Source: an uncultured Lachnospiraceae bacterium
GTDB lineage: Bacteria > Bacillota > Clostridia > Lachnospirales > Lachnospiraceae
Reading direction: 5' to 3'
Length of the DNA: 64,000 nt
NCBI GenBank assembly: GCA_902785055.1
Contig: CACZXG010000011.1
Coordinates: forward strand, 1-64,000
A program made the position numbers and the translations under genes. Positions within the stretch are counted from its first letter, which is position 1; each line of letters starts with the position of its first letter. The notes below the pieces were generated by a model that had not been told where the DNA came from, searched no databases, and worked only from the letters and a program-made list of their open reading frames with translations. Below are positions 53,101 through 62,374 of this stretch, one piece after another.

Positions 53101-56100
53101 ATGCGCATGCCGGAACACCTGATCCTGTAAATGTCATTTTCAAGAATGATTATAAAAAGATTCTTGGATCTCTGATTATTGAAAAGGCATTAGCAGGCAG
53201 TTTTGAAGATGTAGATCCTGAAGTTTTGGCTGAGCTTACATTTACTGTCAAAAAAGGAACTACAACTATTAAGTGGAATGATGTTTTAGCAGATGGAACT
53301 GTTACTCATGTTTACGCTGCGGATGGAGCAAAGAGTAGTTTTAAGTACTCGGATATGGCTACAGGCGGAGACGGCAACAAATATTTCAAGATTGATCAGC
53401 TGCCTGTCGGAACATATACAGTAACGGAAACGAATTCGGCTGTTCCGGGCTTCAATGTGACGACTACATATAATCCTAAGAATGGCGTCGAAATTAAGAA
53501 TCATAATGATGAGAAGACGATCGTTGTAACAAACAATTATCAGTCGTTTGCCGGACTTAAGATTACAAAGAAATTCATTCCTGCTACAGCCGGTACCTAT
53601 TCAGAGGGTCAGAATGTAACCTTTACTGTATACGAGACAGTAATGGAAGACGGCAAATATGTAATTAAGAAAGAAGGCGGAGTTCCGGTCATAGCTAAGA
53701 CTACCTCCGGACAGCAGATCCGCGTTAAATTTGCCGATATGACTCCTTCTGCTGGTGATGCGTCAAAGCGTGAGTACACTGCAGAGGTCGCTCCCGGTAC
53801 TTATATTGTGATGGAAGACGGCCAGGAATTCACTCCGGGTGGAAACTACGTGCTGATTTCTGCAAAGGCCAATGAAGAGGACTACGATGAGGAAAATGGT
53901 GTCCAGGCTGCTATTGAAATTAATGGCAGTGCAACGGTAGACTTCGAAAATGAATATGCAGAATCCGGTGCGATTACACTGATCAAGCATCTGAATCTCC
54001 CTGTGGGAGTTGGGACGACAGATGACATGAGAAGCGCAATTAAGTTCTCCATCTATGATTCTGAAAACGAAAAAGTTAAGTGGAACGATGATCCTGTAAG
54101 TGGAAAACATGTGTATTCTGCAAACGGCAGCAAAGACTATGTTACTTATGGTGATATGCCGGCAGCCGGATATACGATTGAATCCCTTCCGGCAGGAACT
54201 TATAGGGTAGAAGAGACTGTTGAGGGAGAAGCTGCAGGACCTTATGCGGATGGAAATCCTTTCAAAGGTTTAGTCAGGTCGAGCACTACTTATAAAATCA
54301 ATGGCGGGAATTCCCAGGATGGAATGACAGCCAATGATGTTCAGGTCGTTGCTGCAGGCGTGACAGTTGATTACACTAATACTTATGTTGCTGCAAATCC
54401 TGTTGTAGCTGATAAGACAGGCCCCGATCTTCCCAGCGGCTTTATCAAGCTTGATGACGATGGAAACATTGACGAAGAGAATGGCGTTAAATATCCTTAT
54501 TGGATGTTCCAGGTGACTGTAGAAGACATCATGGCCAATATGGATATCACAGATACTTTCGATGTCAGCACCAATAACATGGCTGATTCGTTCAGATTGG
54601 TAGAGACTTCTGAAACCGCGTTGATTGAGGCACTGAAGGATGCAACCGAGAAGGAGCATGTAAATGAGGATGTGGTACTGTTAAATCCTGATACAGGCAA
54701 ACTTCCTACAGTTACGATCGATACTTCTGCTTCAGGTCAGGCTGTTTTCAAGATTACAGATACTGATCCTACTAAGAAAACGAATATCCTGATCACATAT
54801 TATTTGATCGCAAAGGATAAGGATGCTGTCATTACTCTGAACACAAATGACGGCACAACAGCTGAAAAAGAGTGGAAGTTTACGAACCAGATATCTTATT
54901 ACGAGCATCCCGGAGATCAGACTCCTATAACAAAAACATGGCCTTATAGATATGTCTGCACGGGCGTAGAAAAGGATCTGGATTCTGAGAGATCGGTTAT
55001 TCGCACAAATGACGCTGGAACAGCAGTTCTTTATCAGATCAAGAACGGGCATGAAGTCGAGGCTGTCGAAGTCAGTTATGTTGTACATTTGAATCCTAAT
55101 GCGCAGCAGATCGGAACTGCCGAGACTTTGGAGGCTTTTGATACGCTTCATCCCGGACTTACGCTTCAGAAAGGTACAGTTAAGATTGAACCCGATAACC
55201 TTGGAGTAACATGGCACGAGTGCGATTGCGAGAATAAGCCTCATACGATTGACATTGAGAATATTCCTAACGCAACTGCTGTAACGCTGAAGTATACAGC
55301 AAGGTTTGATAAGGGAGGATTCCAGCAATTTGGAAATGATATCCAGTTTGACACGTTCTTAAAGGAAACGACAGACCAGGCTTACGTTCATGAAGAAGGC
55401 GATGGCGGTGGAACGCTGTCAGCACTTCATTTCTACAAGTTTGATGATCATCATCTAGAGCTTCATCTGGATGGAGCAGTCTTTGGTCTTTATGATGACC
55501 AGAAGCTGGATGCGGAAGGCAAACCTGAAGAGCTGACCACTTATACTACAGAGACAAAAGGCGACAAGGAAGGCTACTTCGAAGTCTATTACTATAATGA
55601 TGCCCATACGATCAATATTTCTGCCAATCATTTCTATCACATTGAGGAGATAGAAGCACCGGTAGGATATAAGATCCCTGCGGACAAGAATGCTCGATAC
55701 TTTATTATTGATAATAAAGTGCCGAGAGGTACGGTTTATCAGTATAATGGTCAAGAGTACATTAGTTATCATAGTGAAGATGAACTAGACGGATTTGATG
55801 AGCCGTTTGCGACAGAAGTAAATCTGGGAGCTCTGAAGGAACTGATCGGAAGAGACCTGAATGCAGAAGAATTTACATTTACACTTTCTGCAATAAATGG
55901 TGCACCTATGCCTGGAAATGAAACTTCTGTTGAGGCAACAAATGACGCGAACGGCAAGGCAATTTTTGGTACGATCACATATGAGACCAGTAATCTGACT
56001 CCAGTTGACGAAAATGAAGATGGCGTCATAGAAGATTATTCAGATACAGAATTCACCTACACCGTAACGGAGAAAGATGAGGGTCTGTCTGGTGTCACAT

Positions 56101-59100
56101 ATGATACAGATCCACGCACTGTTGTTGTAACAGTTGGATTGAACGATGATAAGACAGATATCGAAGTCAAGAGTGTAAAGGTGAAGGTTGGGAATGACTG
56201 GGTAACAGTTAATCCTGAAGATGGTGTATATTTCACGCATATTACGAACGAATATGGTGCAGAAGGCAAATTGGTGCTTGGTGCCAAGAAGACCATCAAA
56301 GGCAGAAAACTCACTACAGAAGAGTTTACATTTGAAGCAGCGCTGAATGATACGGACAATACCGTGGTGACTGCTAAGAATGCGAAAGAAAATGAATCTG
56401 TTGATGGATATGCTTGTGATATCATATTCCCTCAGATCAACTATGTCCTTGCAGAAAGCGAAGAAGATGGATACAAGGATACGACAAAGGTCGTTAAAGA
56501 AAATGACGGCACGTTCACGGTTTACATTGATCCTTATGTTCTGAACAAGACAGATGGCGACCACCATCGCTATGTGGATTATCAGTACACGATCAAAGAG
56601 GCTAAAAATGATCAGCTGAAGGGTATCACGTTTGATGAAACTACGTATCCGATAACTGTTCGTGTGACAGACCTCGGTAACGGAAATCTTAAGATTACTG
56701 TTCTGAAGAATAATGCGGTCATAGAAGGACTCAACCAGTTCTTCAGAAACTTCACGTTTGTCAATATCTATGAGGCTGACGGAGAGGCAACGCTGACAGG
56801 TAAGAAGTTCGTCGAAAATGACGAGCAGGAGCTTGCAGCAGGAACCTACAAGTTCAATGTCTATGATATTACAGATGGCGAAGAGCTTCTTGGAGAGGTA
56901 ACGCATGCTGCAGCAACTTCAGGCAGTGCAGGAGCGGCTATTCAGTTCCCGACAATCAAGGCAATGGTTAAACCGTCCGCAGCTGATAATGAACTTGGAA
57001 TGAAGGCAGTCACCGGCAATGATGGTTATGTGAAAGAAATCGTTATTACATACCGCAATCTGGAAGACTTCGCAGGTAAACAATTCAAGTTCAAATTCAA
57101 CGAGCTGCACGGCGGTGAGGTCATAGAAGGCATTCAGTATTCAAATGCAAGCTATGAAGCGACCGTAACAGTCACTCTGAGCGCAAATGATGACTCTAAG
57201 CTGGATGTCAATCTGGTAAAGACAGCAGATGATTTTGACTTTATCAACACTCCCATGGAAGCGGAAGGACAGGCGACGCCTAAAGGCACGAAGGTCCTGA
57301 ACGGAAGACAGCTGAAAGAGGGAGAGTTCAAATTCGATCTTTACTACGGCACCAAGGTGATCGGACACGTCACAAATGAGGCCGGCGGAAAGATCAAGTA
57401 TCCTGTGATCAAATTTGTTCTGGATGCAGGTGGAACAGAAGGCGTTACAGTTGACAAAGTAAACGATACGACTTTAGTTACCATAACTGTCAGGAGTCCC
57501 GGAAAACTCGCAGGACCTTATGAGTTCACAGTGTTGGAGAACAAAGACAATCCGAGCCCCGGCATTGTTTATCCTCTGTATCCGGAAGATCGTAAGACAT
57601 TTACTGCTACAGCCAAGATGAAGCAGGGCAGCAATACGGAAATTGAAGTCACACTGACTGATGCAGATGCGCTCAATTTCACTAATACGTATGGTGCTAA
57701 TGGTGAAGACACGCCGGTTGGTAAGAAGATACTTGAAGGCCGTGATCTGAAAGCCGGCGAGTTCTGGTTCGGCATTAAAGATGCGGACGGTGTTGAGATC
57801 GGAAGAGTTACTAATGATCTGAGTGGAAAGATCCTGTATCCTACATTCAGATATGTAGTTGATTCCGCAAAGCCGGCTGGAAGAAGTCTGGAGACTGTAA
57901 ACGGTCAGTTGACAGCAGTTATCATAACTGTAAAGAAAGTTGAAGACCTTGCAGAGACCACGTATACGGCAACCGAGATTCAGCAGTCTGAGGCAGGTAT
58001 CACATATGATACGACCACGACACAGACTATCAAGGTTACACCTAAGGTTGATCCGGATGATAACTCCAAACTGAGTGTCACTGCGGAAGCAGAGGCAGGA
58101 AAGGAATTTAAGAACACCTATTACGCAGAAGGCCAGGCTACGCCCGAAGGTCTTAAGGAACTTACAAACCGTCTGCCCGAGCTGGGAGAATTCAAGTTCG
58201 CGATTAAGGAAGGCGATACAGTCATCACAGAAGAAATCACGAACACGGATGATCTTAATGACGAGCAGAACAAGAAGAAGATTAATTATCCTACATTCAA
58301 GTACACAGTAGACGCCAGCAAGGAAGCCAAAACTAAATATGACAAAGAAAGCAATACTATCATTGTCAACGTACAGAATGTTAAGGATCTTAAGAGCACG
58401 TACAACTACACAATCAGCGAAGTAATTCCTGAGGATGCAGTTGAGCTCGAAGATGGACGGTACTATTATAAGGGTGTGACCTACGATGCTACAGTCATTG
58501 ATCTGACTGTCAACGTGGCTGTGAACCTGAATGACCAGTCCAGACTGAATGTAACAATTAACAAGTCCACAGGAAATGATTTCAAGAATGAGTATGAAAC
58601 AAAGGGCGCTTTGGAGCTCACTGCGAAGAAGACTCTGCTTGGAAGAATCCTGAACAGCGGCGAATTTACGTTCGAGCTGAAGGATGAGAATGGTAAAGTC
58701 CTGCAGTCCAAGCCGAATGTCAAGGATACGGTCACCTTTGACACGATCACATACACGCAGGACAACATGGACAGAGATGAACATGGATTTATAAAAGATA
58801 CTGTTTATAAATACACTGTCAGCGAAGTCAAAGGAAATGCAGGCGGCGTGACCTATGATTCGAAAGAATACAAGATCACGGTCACACTCCATGACAACAA
58901 AGACGGCACGATGAATGTCAAGGTCGAGGATGAATTCAGCAATATCATTGATGCAATTATCGCGCAGTACAAGTTCCATAATGCCTTTGTGAACTACTAT
59001 AATGCAGAGGGAGAAGGAACATTCAGCGGAACCAAGACTCTCAGAGGCCGTCAGATCAAGAAAGATGATGAAGAAACTGTATTCACCTTCAAGATCGCGA

Positions 59101-62100
59101 TTGGAGGAAAAGAGTTTACTCTTACCAACACAGGAAATGAGATCAAGTATCCTAAGCTGAAGTTTGTTGTTGACAGTTCTCTTCCGGAGAATACTGTTCC
59201 GACTCCCAGCTGGGAGGATGACAGCCACGAAACCATTGTGGTAAAGGCTGGAGTGCTTGAAAAGATCATCGATGTGAAAGATGCTACTGCTGATCCTGTA
59301 GAGTATGTGCCCAAGGCATATGAGTACACGGTGACTGAGGTAACAGGCAATGCAGCTGGTATTGCTTATGACACTACAACATACACAGTAACTGCAACTG
59401 TATCCCTCAACAAAGATAACCAGGGTAAACTCGACGTAAATGTTAAGGCAAAACCCAATGATAATGTGAGCTTCATTAACACCTACAGAGCTAAAGGCGA
59501 AGGTACAGGAGAAGGAAAGAAATACCTGTATGGCCGTGTGATCAAGGATAAAGAGTTCACATTCACAATCACAGATGATAAATCTGGAAAAGTTCTTGGT
59601 ACGGTAGTCAATGATGCAACTGGCAAGATCCAGTATCCTACATTCAAGTATGTAGTGGATCCGGATGCAGACAATCTGGGACTTTGGACAGAAGAAGACG
59701 CGGAAGGACATCTGATTACAGTGACCAAGGTGTACGACAGCAAGGAAGCTCTTGAAGCAGATCTGAAGGCATCGTACACAGTGAAAGAGCTTAAGGGCAA
59801 CACAGAAGGCAAAACCGAAGCAGGTATCACTTATGACACTACAACCGTAGATAAGATTAATGTATCTGTGGAAGTGACCAAAGAAGAGCTCGTAGACGAG
59901 GTCGATGTAGCCAAGCTCAATGTGACAGTAACAACAGATCCCAAAGCTGAGTTTAAGAACTACTACAAGGCAATGGGAGTGAAGGAGATATCCGGATCCA
60001 AGAAGCTCACCTATCGTCTGCCTGAGGACAAAGAATTTGAGTTCGTCATCAGCGAGGTACGTCCGGATCAGGGCCAGAGAGGACCTGTAACCGGTGAGAT
60101 CGCAAGAATCAAGAGTTCTGACATGATCAATGCGGACTACTCCGGAACGACCATCAAGTATCCTAAATTCAGATACATTGTGGACTTCAATGCAGAACCT
60201 GGCACAGTATATGATGAAAAGAAGAACGAGATCATCGTAACTGTCAACTGGGTCGAGGATCTTGAAAAAGGCTTTACCTACAAGATCACCGAAGTTGATG
60301 AAGGTAAGGATTACTTTACGTATGACACGACAGAGTACATTCTGAACGTAACTGTAACACCTACCGAAGAAGAGATTGAGCCTCAGGTGGCGAAACTTGA
60401 TGTCACCATCGAGGATCCCAAAGAGTATGACTTCAATAACGAGTACTATGCAGAAGGCGCACTGCAGCTGTATGCAGAAAAGACTCTGCTTGGAAGAATC
60501 CTGAACAGTGGAGACTTCACATTCAAGCTTAACCGCACGGATGCGACATTCAAAAATGTTATTGAAGAAGTAGACACCAAGAAAAATGCTAAGGATGGAT
60601 CGGTTACATTCAAACTGATCGAGTATGACCTTGACAGCATGGATAAGGACGAGCATGGCTATGTAAAAGATACCAAGTACTATTACACAGTCAGCGAGGT
60701 CGTTCCTGACGGCGCGGTGGAGAACGACGATGGAACATTCACCCACAACGGTGTGACATATGATCCCAGAGTCTTCCAGATCACAGCAACACTCCATGAC
60801 AACAAGAAGGGCCTGATCGAAGTAACTGTAGACGCAGAACCCGCTGGAGATGTGAAATTCTTCGACCAGTTCAAGCGTTATGAGTTCAAGTTTGGTAACG
60901 CGTTTGAGAACTTCTACCACGCGGAAGGAGAGAACACAGTCAGCGGAACCAAGACTCTCAGAGGCCGCAACCTGACAGAGGGAGAGTACCAGTTTGAGAT
61001 TAAGGATACAGACGGTAATGTTCTTGCGACCGTCAGCAATGACGCAGAGGGCAACATCAAGTATCCTACATTCCGGTACGTTGTGAACCATCTGGCAAAG
61101 GAGACCAGCTACGTATTTGATGAGACAAACAACACACTGACACTGACAACCAACAACCTCGAAGATATGGTAACGCCTGTCGACACTACCGCTGATCCGG
61201 TGGTCTATGAATCTAAGGATTACATCTACACGATCAATGAAGTGATTCCTGAAGATGCAGAGAAGAACGAGGACGGAACCTACACTTACGATGGCGTGAC
61301 CTACAACGAACTTCTCAACGACTACACGCTGACAGTCTCTGTAGCAGTCGACGAGAATGATATGGGCAAACTGAATGTCGATATCGATCCTAATGAAGAA
61401 CTTGATTTCAGCAATGCATACAGGGCTGAAGGCGAAGACACAGTCGTCGGTAAGAAGATCCTCAAGGGCGCCGAAATCAAAGACTTCGAAGGAAAGTTCA
61501 AGTTCACAGTAACTGATGGCGAAGGAAATCTCATCACGACAGTCAGCAATGACGCAGCGGGCAACATCCTGTATCCTACATTCAGATATGTGGTGGATCC
61601 CGATCTGGAGGCAGGAGCTGTATATGATGAGGAAGCAAATGTTTACACCGTAACTGTTAACGCATACGAAGATCTTGAAGAAGTCTACACATTCAAGGTA
61701 ACCGAGCTGCAGGGCGATATCGAGGATATGGCTTACAACGTAGGAGAGAAACTTGAGTACGAGATCACTGTTACAGTAGTAGCAGATGAAAAAGACCATT
61801 CGATCCTGAATGTTGTTGCACTGCCGAATACCGCAGTTGACTTCGTGAACAGACAGTACTTCAAGGCCGGTCTGTACAAGATTGACGAAGATACAAGCGA
61901 AACGCTCAAGGGAGCGGTGATTCGTCTCGTGAGAGTCGACGATGGAAAGATCATCGACGAGTGGACAACAGATGGAACGGTTCACCTGATCAATCTGATT
62001 GAGATCGGAACCGGAACATTCCGCTTCGTAGAGGTCAAGACACCCGAAGGCTACGAGTTCGCCGACGACATTGAGTTTAAGATGAGCAAAGATGGAGAGT

Positions 62101-62282
62101 TCTCCAGCGAGTACGATCATGTCTTTGATAAGAACGGAAACGCGGTCTTCATCATGAGAGATCCGTCTATCCCGAATACAAAGACAGGCGACGAAGCACC
62201 TCTTGCAGCAGCAGGCGGAGCATTTGCAGTCGGACTTGCAGGACTTGCAGCAGTTATCGCCAGCAAGAAACGCAGAGCTTGA
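50106..62282 (+). CDS. Giant surface adhesin 2, stalk and wall anchor (4058-residue open frame)
   Basis: This is the rest of adhesin 2; the GTG at 50106 is only the first start codon after the frameshift and may not be used. About ten Cna-B-like modules come first, marked by joints such as TNNYNQEYAPLKIAK, TNTYTREAGSLQITK and NEYAESGAITLIKHL. A broader region follows (ADKTGPDLPSGFIKLDDDGN) and a SpaA unit (LSALHFYKFDDHHLELHLDG). Then come 13 FctA-type isopeptide modules with openings like GKKILEGRDLKAGEFWF and TKTLRGRQIKK. The final SpaA module is LYKIDEDTSETLKGAVIRLV. The C-terminus is PNTKTGDEAPLAAAGG, a hydrophobic stretch and SKKRRA, a sortase signal like that of adhesin 1. The fibre would be extremely long. 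Confidence 0.85.
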   Translation: MTKEITGDLDPSKLTPNQRAGIKFTVTTDGDNPETVAEFTYDDFYQSGSKTIEDLPEGTYIVTETVTTEVPGFTRDPAVYRVGTDTEPVAVAKPEVVNGGSETVTVTNNYNQEYAPLKIAKNVDKTGAPHLPWDSIKAIAFTVKDAGGNTVNFVKTASGDYHYVKEVQEGGTTKYVSTVDPTQEYTAADLITSLTFEDLAGAHTDADTNISGEITILGLPCGVQYTVSESGMKFTGFARTTTVSVDGGSYGKPSDNNNPSGKSTVLNDNKNHSVSFKNVYNVGGKLTVKKRFNPNNIAAAEKNQVTFTLYRKLGATPNPATDTKIEEIKYSAFSNGAHTFNNLEFGDYYVVETNQDVPNYNDATTYFVEEYTINDQGQAVKTRTPATGTSSGTTAEAEVGNASMSNPSVIDFTNTYTREAGSLQITKTLDDTNLTAEEKAEVAQKLSFAVKRGTTSIGSFTYKQLMDAVGTGTTGTITIGSYTGTVTKVDDDTYRVKIDGLPTGTYTVTETADVAGYSRESHAKNDADIATAQDPEGTSGSTTFAENGLGKVAFHNKYTPSGNLNIIKDWGPVLSNEYITQLEQTLIYKVYEYDATKPNHLGNPVNKPGTESNEYSLGELSTGITVEANKKYIVVETNADVPGYIRTTVMYSVVDEANKTSEEKQEAREATQVTVSNATAADGVFTATKEDVVEQKKKTTFHFINSYATDLIGPGGGVWIHKSYQGVLTPPLDDTPYQAIRDDIASRIALKLVRYTDNTYGTEMSTDYFYLSDVLDHGTNLPAGYYTIDELETYYKGPNGEISESEAEGYTLTYSAGADDYYLNWTYDIYTWTNPDPQPTEPTGNNEAVRITVPATGWLNVSFTNVYTPYGALKVTKNFTGDLDKKQIASLKDKITFTVTQVKDSTGATVDKQVAVFKLSECDEIGEEGTDFYHTVTKLDLGVYKVMETISSEVGGYTRISYVKVTEDGVFSTGTNATTVTSNPDTDPANVVRGGAAADAHAGTPDPVNVIFKNDYKKILGSLIIEKALAGSFEDVDPEVLAELTFTVKKGTTTIKWNDVLADGTVTHVYAADGAKSSFKYSDMATGGDGNKYFKIDQLPVGTYTVTETNSAVPGFNVTTTYNPKNGVEIKNHNDEKTIVVTNNYQSFAGLKITKKFIPATAGTYSEGQNVTFTVYETVMEDGKYVIKKEGGVPVIAKTTSGQQIRVKFADMTPSAGDASKREYTAEVAPGTYIVMEDGQEFTPGGNYVLISAKANEEDYDEENGVQAAIEINGSATVDFENEYAESGAITLIKHLNLPVGVGTTDDMRSAIKFSIYDSENEKVKWNDDPVSGKHVYSANGSKDYVTYGDMPAAGYTIESLPAGTYRVEETVEGEAAGPYADGNPFKGLVRSSTTYKINGGNSQDGMTANDVQVVAAGVTVDYTNTYVAANPVVADKTGPDLPSGFIKLDDDGNIDEENGVKYPYWMFQVTVEDIMANMDITDTFDVSTNNMADSFRLVETSETALIEALKDATEKEHVNEDVVLLNPDTGKLPTVTIDTSASGQAVFKITDTDPTKKTNILITYYLIAKDKDAVITLNTNDGTTAEKEWKFTNQISYYEHPGDQTPITKTWPYRYVCTGVEKDLDSERSVIRTNDAGTAVLYQIKNGHEVEAVEVSYVVHLNPNAQQIGTAETLEAFDTLHPGLTLQKGTVKIEPDNLGVTWHECDCENKPHTIDIENIPNATAVTLKYTARFDKGGFQQFGNDIQFDTFLKETTDQAYVHEEGDGGGTLSALHFYKFDDHHLELHLDGAVFGLYDDQKLDAEGKPEELTTYTTETKGDKEGYFEVYYYNDAHTINISANHFYHIEEIEAPVGYKIPADKNARYFIIDNKVPRGTVYQYNGQEYISYHSEDELDGFDEPFATEVNLGALKELIGRDLNAEEFTFTLSAINGAPMPGNETSVEATNDANGKAIFGTITYETSNLTPVDENEDGVIEDYSDTEFTYTVTEKDEGLSGVTYDTDPRTVVVTVGLNDDKTDIEVKSVKVKVGNDWVTVNPEDGVYFTHITNEYGAEGKLVLGAKKTIKGRKLTTEEFTFEAALNDTDNTVVTAKNAKENESVDGYACDIIFPQINYVLAESEEDGYKDTTKVVKENDGTFTVYIDPYVLNKTDGDHHRYVDYQYTIKEAKNDQLKGITFDETTYPITVRVTDLGNGNLKITVLKNNAVIEGLNQFFRNFTFVNIYEADGEATLTGKKFVENDEQELAAGTYKFNVYDITDGEELLGEVTHAAATSGSAGAAIQFPTIKAMVKPSAADNELGMKAVTGNDGYVKEIVITYRNLEDFAGKQFKFKFNELHGGEVIEGIQYSNASYEATVTVTLSANDDSKLDVNLVKTADDFDFINTPMEAEGQATPKGTKVLNGRQLKEGEFKFDLYYGTKVIGHVTNEAGGKIKYPVIKFVLDAGGTEGVTVDKVNDTTLVTITVRSPGKLAGPYEFTVLENKDNPSPGIVYPLYPEDRKTFTATAKMKQGSNTEIEVTLTDADALNFTNTYGANGEDTPVGKKILEGRDLKAGEFWFGIKDADGVEIGRVTNDLSGKILYPTFRYVVDSAKPAGRSLETVNGQLTAVIITVKKVEDLAETTYTATEIQQSEAGITYDTTTTQTIKVTPKVDPDDNSKLSVTAEAEAGKEFKNTYYAEGQATPEGLKELTNRLPELGEFKFAIKEGDTVITEEITNTDDLNDEQNKKKINYPTFKYTVDASKEAKTKYDKESNTIIVNVQNVKDLKSTYNYTISEVIPEDAVELEDGRYYYKGVTYDATVIDLTVNVAVNLNDQSRLNVTINKSTGNDFKNEYETKGALELTAKKTLLGRILNSGEFTFELKDENGKVLQSKPNVKDTVTFDTITYTQDNMDRDEHGFIKDTVYKYTVSEVKGNAGGVTYDSKEYKITVTLHDNKDGTMNVKVEDEFSNIIDAIIAQYKFHNAFVNYYNAEGEGTFSGTKTLRGRQIKKDDEETVFTFKIAIGGKEFTLTNTGNEIKYPKLKFVVDSSLPENTVPTPSWEDDSHETIVVKAGVLEKIIDVKDATADPVEYVPKAYEYTVTEVTGNAAGIAYDTTTYTVTATVSLNKDNQGKLDVNVKAKPNDNVSFINTYRAKGEGTGEGKKYLYGRVIKDKEFTFTITDDKSGKVLGTVVNDATGKIQYPTFKYVVDPDADNLGLWTEEDAEGHLITVTKVYDSKEALEADLKASYTVKELKGNTEGKTEAGITYDTTTVDKINVSVEVTKEELVDEVDVAKLNVTVTTDPKAEFKNYYKAMGVKEISGSKKLTYRLPEDKEFEFVISEVRPDQGQRGPVTGEIARIKSSDMINADYSGTTIKYPKFRYIVDFNAEPGTVYDEKKNEIIVTVNWVEDLEKGFTYKITEVDEGKDYFTYDTTEYILNVTVTPTEEEIEPQVAKLDVTIEDPKEYDFNNEYYAEGALQLYAEKTLLGRILNSGDFTFKLNRTDATFKNVIEEVDTKKNAKDGSVTFKLIEYDLDSMDKDEHGYVKDTKYYYTVSEVVPDGAVENDDGTFTHNGVTYDPRVFQITATLHDNKKGLIEVTVDAEPAGDVKFFDQFKRYEFKFGNAFENFYHAEGENTVSGTKTLRGRNLTEGEYQFEIKDTDGNVLATVSNDAEGNIKYPTFRYVVNHLAKETSYVFDETNNTLTLTTNNLEDMVTPVDTTADPVVYESKDYIYTINEVIPEDAEKNEDGTYTYDGVTYNELLNDYTLTVSVAVDENDMGKLNVDIDPNEELDFSNAYRAEGEDTVVGKKILKGAEIKDFEGKFKFTVTDGEGNLITTVSNDAAGNILYPTFRYVVDPDLEAGAVYDEEANVYTVTVNAYEDLEEVYTFKVTELQGDIEDMAYNVGEKLEYEITVTVVADEKDHSILNVVALPNTAVDFVNRQYFKAGLYKIDEDTSETLKGAVIRLVRVDDGKIIDEWTTDGTVHLINLIEIGTGTFRFVEVKTPEGYEFADDIEFKMSKDGEFSSEYDHVFDKNGNAVFIMRDPSIPNTKTGDEAPLAAAGGAFAVGLAGLAAVIASKKRRA
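58120..61850 (+). repeat. Duplicated four-module block in the adhesin 2 stalk
   Basis: FctA modules 6-9 and 10-13 correspond in order. Module 6 has ELTNRLPELGEF and 10 KLTYRLPEDKEF; 7 and 11 both have KTLLGRILNSG; 8 and 12 both have GTKTLRGR; 9 and 13 share the GKK opening. The offset is about 1.85-1.93 kb. At DNA level AAGACTCTGCTTGGAAGAAT occurs in both 7 and 11, and GGAACCAAGACTCTCAGAGG in both 8 and 12. That points to a fairly recent duplication. Confidence 0.75.
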
Positions 62283-62318
62283 TCTGAAAAGAATTGTAAA
62301 TTGAACGTCACATAATAA

Positions 62319-62346
62319 GAGGGCGCCGGAGAAATCCGGCGCCCTC
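62319..62346. terminator. Bidirectional terminator between adhesin 2 and the lipoprotein gene
   Basis: GAGGGCGCCGGA and TCCGGCGCCCTC form a perfect 12-bp stem with loop GAAA, followed by GTTCTTTG on the plus strand and TCTTATTATG on the minus strand. The two genes converge here. Confidence 0.8.
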
Positions 62347-62374
62347 GTTCTTTGTTTGCGACGAATAGAAATGG

